Assembly: GCA_944324665.1 (NCBI GenBank)
Contig: CALUXD010000002.1
Coordinates: 124,001-188,000 of the forward strand
DNA length: 64,000 nucleotides
Reading direction: 5' to 3'
DNA from: Candidatus Proelusimicrobium volucris
Lineage (GTDB): Bacteria; Elusimicrobiota; Elusimicrobia; Elusimicrobiales; Elusimicrobiaceae
Shown: positions 60,392-64,000 of the stretch, in pieces
How positions within the stretch are numbered: the first letter of the stretch is position 1
Layout of the letters: each line of letters begins with the position of its first letter
The notes under the pieces: model-generated
Databases searched by the model: none
What the model was told of the DNA's origin: nothing
Seen by the model: only the letters and a program-made list of their open reading frames with translations
Program-made: the position numbers and the translations under genes

Positions 60392-63052
60392 TTATTTCTT
60401 CGCGGCTTTCGCTTTTTTCTGAGCGACCAATTCTTCCCCGTAGTAAGCCTTTAAGAACAATTCTTTGATTTCGCTTACCAAAGGATATCTGGCGTTGCCG
60501 CCCGTGCATTGATCGTCGAACGCGAGTTCCGACATTTCGTCGAGTTTCGCCAAGAAGTCGGATTCGGGTATGCCGTACTCTTTGATGGAAGTCGGGATAT
60601 TAAGCCCTCTTTTGAGTTTTTCGATCTCAAGTACGAGCTTGTCGACTTTCTGGCCCTTGTCGTCTTTGGAGTTATCCAACCCTAAGAAGTGGGCTATCTT
60701 GGCGTAGCGTCCTTTGACGAAAGGATACTTATACTGCGGGAACAAGCCTTGTTTCGTCGGTTTTTCCGTGGCGTTGAACTCTATTACGTAGCTGATGAGC
60801 AAGGCATTGGCCAAGCCGTGCGGAACGTGGAAGATACCGCCCAATTTATGCGCCATGGAGTGGCACAATCCCAAAAACGCGTTTGCAAATGACATACCGG
60901 CTATCGTAGCGGCATAGTGCATTTTCTCGCGGGCATTGGGGTTCTGCGCGCCTTCGTCATAGGATACTTTAAGATATTTAAACACAAGTCTTAAAGCTTC
61001 CAAAGCCTGGCCCTCGGTGAAGTTTGTGGAGAATATGGAAGTATAAGATTCTATCGCGTGTACCATAACGTCCAAGCCCGAAAAAGCCGTCAGGGATTTG
61101 GGCATATTCATTACGAATTCCGGATCGACGATGGCCATATCCGGCGTTAAGGCATAGTCCGTAATGGCGTATTTGGTGTTGGTTCTTTCGTCGGTGATAA
61201 TCGTAAAGGGCGTTACCTCCGAACCGGTGCCGGAAGTGGTGGGGATAGCCACCATCACGGCTTTTTTGCCGAGCTCCGGCAGAGGATAAATTCTCTTTCT
61301 TATATCCATAAAGCGCGCGGCGATGTCGTCAAAGCTCATATTCGGGTTTTCGTACATGAGCCAAATCATTTTGCCCGCGTCCATAGGCGATCCGCCGCCC
61401 AACGCGATAATCAAATCGGGCTGGAAGGAATCGGTAATGTGCAAGGCTTCGTGGATAGTGGCCAAGTCCGGATCGGGCTTTACCGCGCTGAATACCCTTA
61501 TCGACATGCCAAGGTTTTCCAATACATCTCTTACCATAGCTACATAACCGAAGGTTTCCATCGATTTGTCGGTAATGATGAAAGCTCTTTTCTTGTCTTT
61601 GAGTTCTTCAAGGGCGAGCTTCAAAGCGCCTCTCTTAAAGTAGATTTTCTTGGGTACTTTGTACCAGTACATATTTTCTCTTCTTTCGGCAACGGATTTA
61701 ATGTTCATAAGGTGTTTTACTCCGATATTTTCGCTGACGGAGTTACCGCCCCAAGAGCCGCACCCCAAGGTGAGAGAAGGCGCAAGCCTGAAGTTGTAAA
61801 CATCGCCAATGGCGCCCTGCGAAGAGGGCATATTGATAAGGGTTCTGCCGGTGTGCATCGTCTTTTGGAAAAGCTCAATGTGTTTCTTATTGGCTTCGTC
61901 CGTGTAAAGAACGGAAGTATGCCCCGCGCCGCCCAGCTCAATAAGAGCTTCGGCCGTATCTACGGCGTGCTCAAAAGAGTCGGATTTGTAAAAACCGAGT
62001 ATCGGGGAGAGTTTTTCGTGCGAGAAAATTTCCTCATCGCCCACCACCGAACATTCCGCTATCAGTATCTTGGTGTGTTCCGGCACTTTTACGCCAGCCA
62101 TCTGCGCTATTTTGTAAGCGCTTTGCCCGACTATTGCTGCGTTTAATTTGTGGCCGTCGGGCATAATGAGGCTTCCCACGGCGGCTTTTTCTTTCTTCGT
62201 TAAGAAGTAGCAGCCTCTTAAAACGAATTCCTCTTTTACCGCGTCATAAATGGGGGCTTCCACTATTACGGATTGCTCGCTGGCGCAGATTACGCCGTTG
62301 TCAAAGGTTTTGCTCATAATTACCGAGCTTACCGCCATTTTGATGTCGGCTGTGGCGTCTATAACTACGGGAGTATTGCCCGCGCCTACGCCGATAGCAG
62401 GTTTGCCGGAGCTGTAAGCCGCGTGCACCATGCCGGGGCCGCCGGTAGCCAAAATAAGGTTAATGCCGGGGTGGCGCATAAGTGCATCGGAAAGCTGCAT
62501 GGTGGGTTCTTCTATCCAGCCGATGATATTTTTGGGCGCGCCCGCTTCCACCGCCGCGTTGAGTACTATTCTGGCGGCTTCTATCGTGCATTTCTTGGCG
62601 CGCGGATGCGGCGAAAATACGATACCGTTTCTCGTCTTTAAGGCCAAAAGGGATTTAAAAATGGCCGTAGCCGTCGGGTTTGTGGTAGGAACTACGCCCG
62701 CTATTATACCGATAGGTTCGGCTATTTGTTTGTATCCGAAAGAGTCATCGTCCGTTATCACGCCGCAGGTTTTAGTGTCTTTATAACTGTTATATATGTA
62801 TTCCGAAGCGAAATGGTTCTTTATAACTTTATCTTCCATTATCCCCATTCCCGTTTCGGCAACCGCGAGCTTGGCAAGATATATGCGGTTTCTGGCCGCG
62901 GCCATCGCCGCCGCCCTGAATATCTTGTCTACGGATTGCTGGTCAAAGTTGGCGTATTCTTTTTGCGCCGCTTTGACTTTTTCGACTACGGCATTAAGAT
63001 TTTTAAGTGCCGCGTCTTCATTCTGAGTCGTGTTTTTTTTGGTTTCTGCCAT
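60392..63052 (-). CDS. adhE: Bifunctional acetaldehyde-CoA/alcohol dehydrogenase AdhE
   Basis: An 886-residue spirosome-forming fermentation enzyme that reduces acetyl-CoA via acetaldehyde to ethanol with two NADH. The N-terminal aldehyde dehydrogenase half (to about 440) has the catalytic Cys in FDNGVICASEQS and the VGAGNTPVVID block. The C-terminal iron-containing alcohol dehydrogenase half has GGGSPMDAGKMIW and the metal ligands in GLCHSMAHKLGGIFHVPHGLANA (His-rich). Length is normal and no key residue is missing. Its upstream region holds candidate operator repeats, and rex lies just downstream. It is the main route for regenerating NAD+ in an anaerobe. Confidence 0.98.
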   Translation of the reverse strand: MAETKKNTTQNEDAALKNLNAVVEKVKAAQKEYANFDQQSVDKIFRAAAMAAARNRIYLAKLAVAETGMGIMEDKVIKNHFASEYIYNSYKDTKTCGVITDDDSFGYKQIAEPIGIIAGVVPTTNPTATAIFKSLLALKTRNGIVFSPHPRAKKCTIEAARIVLNAAVEAGAPKNIIGWIEEPTMQLSDALMRHPGINLILATGGPGMVHAAYSSGKPAIGVGAGNTPVVIDATADIKMAVSSVIMSKTFDNGVICASEQSVIVEAPIYDAVKEEFVLRGCYFLTKKEKAAVGSLIMPDGHKLNAAIVGQSAYKIAQMAGVKVPEHTKILIAECSVVGDEEIFSHEKLSPILGFYKSDSFEHAVDTAEALIELGGAGHTSVLYTDEANKKHIELFQKTMHTGRTLINMPSSQGAIGDVYNFRLAPSLTLGCGSWGGNSVSENIGVKHLMNIKSVAERRENMYWYKVPKKIYFKRGALKLALEELKDKKRAFIITDKSMETFGYVAMVRDVLENLGMSIRVFSAVKPDPDLATIHEALHITDSFQPDLIIALGGGSPMDAGKMIWLMYENPNMSFDDIAARFMDIRKRIYPLPELGKKAVMVAIPTTSGTGSEVTPFTIITDERTNTKYAITDYALTPDMAIVDPEFVMNMPKSLTAFSGLDVMVHAIESYTSIFSTNFTEGQALEALRLVFKYLKVSYDEGAQNPNAREKMHYAATIAGMSFANAFLGLCHSMAHKLGGIFHVPHGLANALLISYVIEFNATEKPTKQGLFPQYKYPFVKGRYAKIAHFLGLDNSKDDKGQKVDKLVLEIEKLKRGLNIPTSIKEYGIPESDFLAKLDEMSELAFDDQCTGGNARYPLVSEIKELFLKAYYGEELVAQKKAKAAKK

Positions 63053-63091
63053 TGTTTGGTTTCTCCGGTTTTACTGCTTTAAGTGTAAAGT

Positions 63092-63206
63092 AATTGGTAT
63101 ACTTATATATCCATTATATCAATTAGCAATTGTCAATGCAATATCTAAATAAAACTTTAAATTATCGTTAGCAATAGCACTCATATTTAAAGCTAATTGG
63201 TATATC
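63092..63206. promoter_or_regulatory. Candidate operator half-sites upstream of adhE
   Basis: AATTGGTATA occurs twice in the same orientation (63092-63101 and 63195-63204). ATTATATCAATTAGC (63113-63127) is the near-perfect inverted match of GCTAATTGGTATATC (63192-63206), 13 of 15 bases. They do not match the usual TTGTGA/TTGTTA Rex palindrome well, so Rex binding is a guess based on position. Confidence 0.35.
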
Positions 63207-63373
63207 TTGATATCTAATATGCTGTTTCAGTCCTTAAATATACATCAAAAAGCCTGCTTAAAATCGAGAGAAGTTTTTTATTCCTTATATGAGGTCGCGT
63301 TCTTCGTTGGCAGGCGTATGGGAATTAAATAAATATATACTCTGTAAAACATTTTTGAAAAATCAAAAAACGC

Positions 63374-63401
63374 TTGACTGTTTTTTTTTTTTTGATAAAT
63401 T
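63374..63401 (+). promoter_or_regulatory. Promoter of Cys-rich gene C with 13-T homopolymer spacer
   Basis: TTGACT (63374-63379), G, 13 T (63381-63393), GA and TAAATT (63396-63401), spacer 16. The block from GCTTGACTG to GATAAATTT is identical to that of gene B except for one fewer T. Confidence 0.75.
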
Positions 63402-63494
63402 TCTTCTGTATTCTGGCCTGTAAAATGTGAAATATCTCTGCTTTGGATTAGGTTGCTTTGAGCGGGCCGATTAACTATATAGGAGCGAAAAAAG

Positions 63495-64000
63495 ATGCCG
63501 AAAAACAAAATGGTTAGAAGGGAGTTTTTTAACAAAATCTTATTTTTGTCAGTTTTATTTACTGTTGTTTGTGCAAGCAATATATTTGCGGCGGTGGCAT
63601 CATGTTCTGGAATTACGGACGGCCAGACAAGATATGGCACAATAAACGGAAAATGCTGGGCATATTATTGCAGTGACGGTTCAATAAGGCAGCTGGGCAG
63701 TGTAGATTCATCTAAATGCGCCAGCTGCAACGGAGTGAAATATGCTCCTTTGGGCACTTGCGGAACCTGTAAATATGAATGTTGCAGCGATGGAAGCTGG
63801 AGCGGATGCAACCAAGCGTGCCCGGATCCTTCAGATTGTTCCGGCGATACCTGTTGGAACGGTTCAAGCTGTGTTTCTAAGCCGACCGGCAGCAAGTATT
63901 GGGGCAAATACAATGTTTTTTATAACGGCACTTGCTATTATACTTGCGATTCTTGGGTTTGCAATAAAGGTAGCGGATGGTCGTGTACCAGTAAGACTCC
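63495..64000 (+). CDS. Secreted cysteine-rich protein C, N-terminal part, runs off window
   Basis: Read directly from the sequence: the ATG at 63495, preceded by AGGAG, opens a frame of at least 168 codons to the window edge. A signal peptide (FFNKILFLSVLFTVVCASNIFA, cut near residue 32-33) precedes a Cys-rich chain. The family module sits at residues 82-109 (K-Y-x4-T-C-G-T, four residues, C-C-x4-W-S-G-C-N-Q-x-C) with exactly the spacing of proteins A and B. CWNGSSC at 120-126 repeats a block of protein A. After this comes a Tyr/Cys-rich stretch. The 3' end is not in the window. Function is unknown; promoter architecture suggests phase-variable expression. Confidence 0.85.
   Translation, partial: MPKNKMVRREFFNKILFLSVLFTVVCASNIFAAVASCSGITDGQTRYGTINGKCWAYYCSDGSIRQLGSVDSSKCASCNGVKYAPLGTCGTCKYECCSDGSWSGCNQACPDPSDCSGDTCWNGSSCVSKPTGSKYWGKYNVFYNGTCYYTCDSWVCNKGSGWSCTSKT

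Larger units (their letters stand above)
63053..63494. other. Divergent upstream region of adhE and Cys-rich gene C
   Basis: About 440 bases. The adhE-proximal part carries the AATTGGTATA half-sites, and the other part carries the poly-T promoter (63374-63401). The leader of gene C is about 95 bases and ends in AGGAG, 9 bases before its ATG. I see no additional gene. Confidence 0.6.

Noticed and set aside
61439-62146. A 235-codon frame on the plus strand within adhE
   Set aside because: Antisense to AdhE, which has intact family motifs throughout; no ribosome site or known domain.
63278-63640. Minus-strand frame upstream of adhE and overlapping the start of Cys-rich gene C
   Set aside because: It crosses the poly-T promoter and the signal peptide of gene C; its sequence shows no domain.

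Overview
The window comes from a bacterium with a Gram-negative envelope: it carries LPS/lipid A genes (lpxL-like, lpxK, kdsB, rfaE1, gmhB, two glycosyltransferases) and a TolC-type efflux operon. It also has an anaerobic fermentative core (bifunctional AdhE, Rex, [FeFe] hydrogenase) and the PilT retraction ATPase. With the pilin-like ectodomains and cysteine-rich secreted proteins, this points to a host-associated Elusimicrobiota lineage (Elusimicrobium-like). The phylum is my inference, not a database result.

Layout. Positions 1-2464 are AT-rich accessory DNA (5' part of hsdR, a Ymh/TIGR02391-like HEPN candidate, short repeats) ending exactly at the 3' end of a tRNA-Arg. From 2711 to 9859: a Cys-rich anchored protein, xth, metK, an AsmA-like protein, an MFS exporter, yggS and a DUF167 gene. 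At 10254 lies the first of three related secreted Cys-rich genes, followed by smpB, tRNA-Leu and an outer-membrane barrel gene with an in-frame amber codon. Positions 12846-19730 are a division/growth block: ftsQ-ftsA-ftsZ-pilT-cmk-plsC-rpsA. Two tandem RDD-membrane/pilin-like proteins follow, then the second Cys-rich gene (22295), then about 1.7 kb of very AT-rich DNA without a convincing gene.

Positions 25010-31974 hold nucleotide-damage enzymes (macro domain, hypoxanthine-DNA glycosylase type), two lipoproteins, nadA-nadC-aminotransferase, and ald. Positions 32106-39406 hold a six-gene LPS/CTP operon on the minus strand and lpxK on the plus strand. Next come a DPE2-like malQ, an MFS gene, a DnaJ-family gene and a sugar kinase/permease pair. 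An isolated terminase small/large pair (46815-48330) sits among chromosomal genes. It is followed by two LPS-type glycosyltransferases, a TPR lipoprotein, a tolC-macA-macB operon, rmlD, an anchored cupin/CMD pair, and hydA, rex and adhE. The third Cys-rich gene runs off the right end.

Most notable observation: the three secreted Cys-rich proteins share a 28-residue module with identical spacing. Their promoters all carry TTGACTG at the -35. In two of them the -35/-10 spacer is almost entirely a T homopolymer, 14 T in one and 13 T in the other. That is the architecture expected of phase-variable expression by slipped-strand mispairing, and may mark an undescribed phase-variable surface or secreted protein family.
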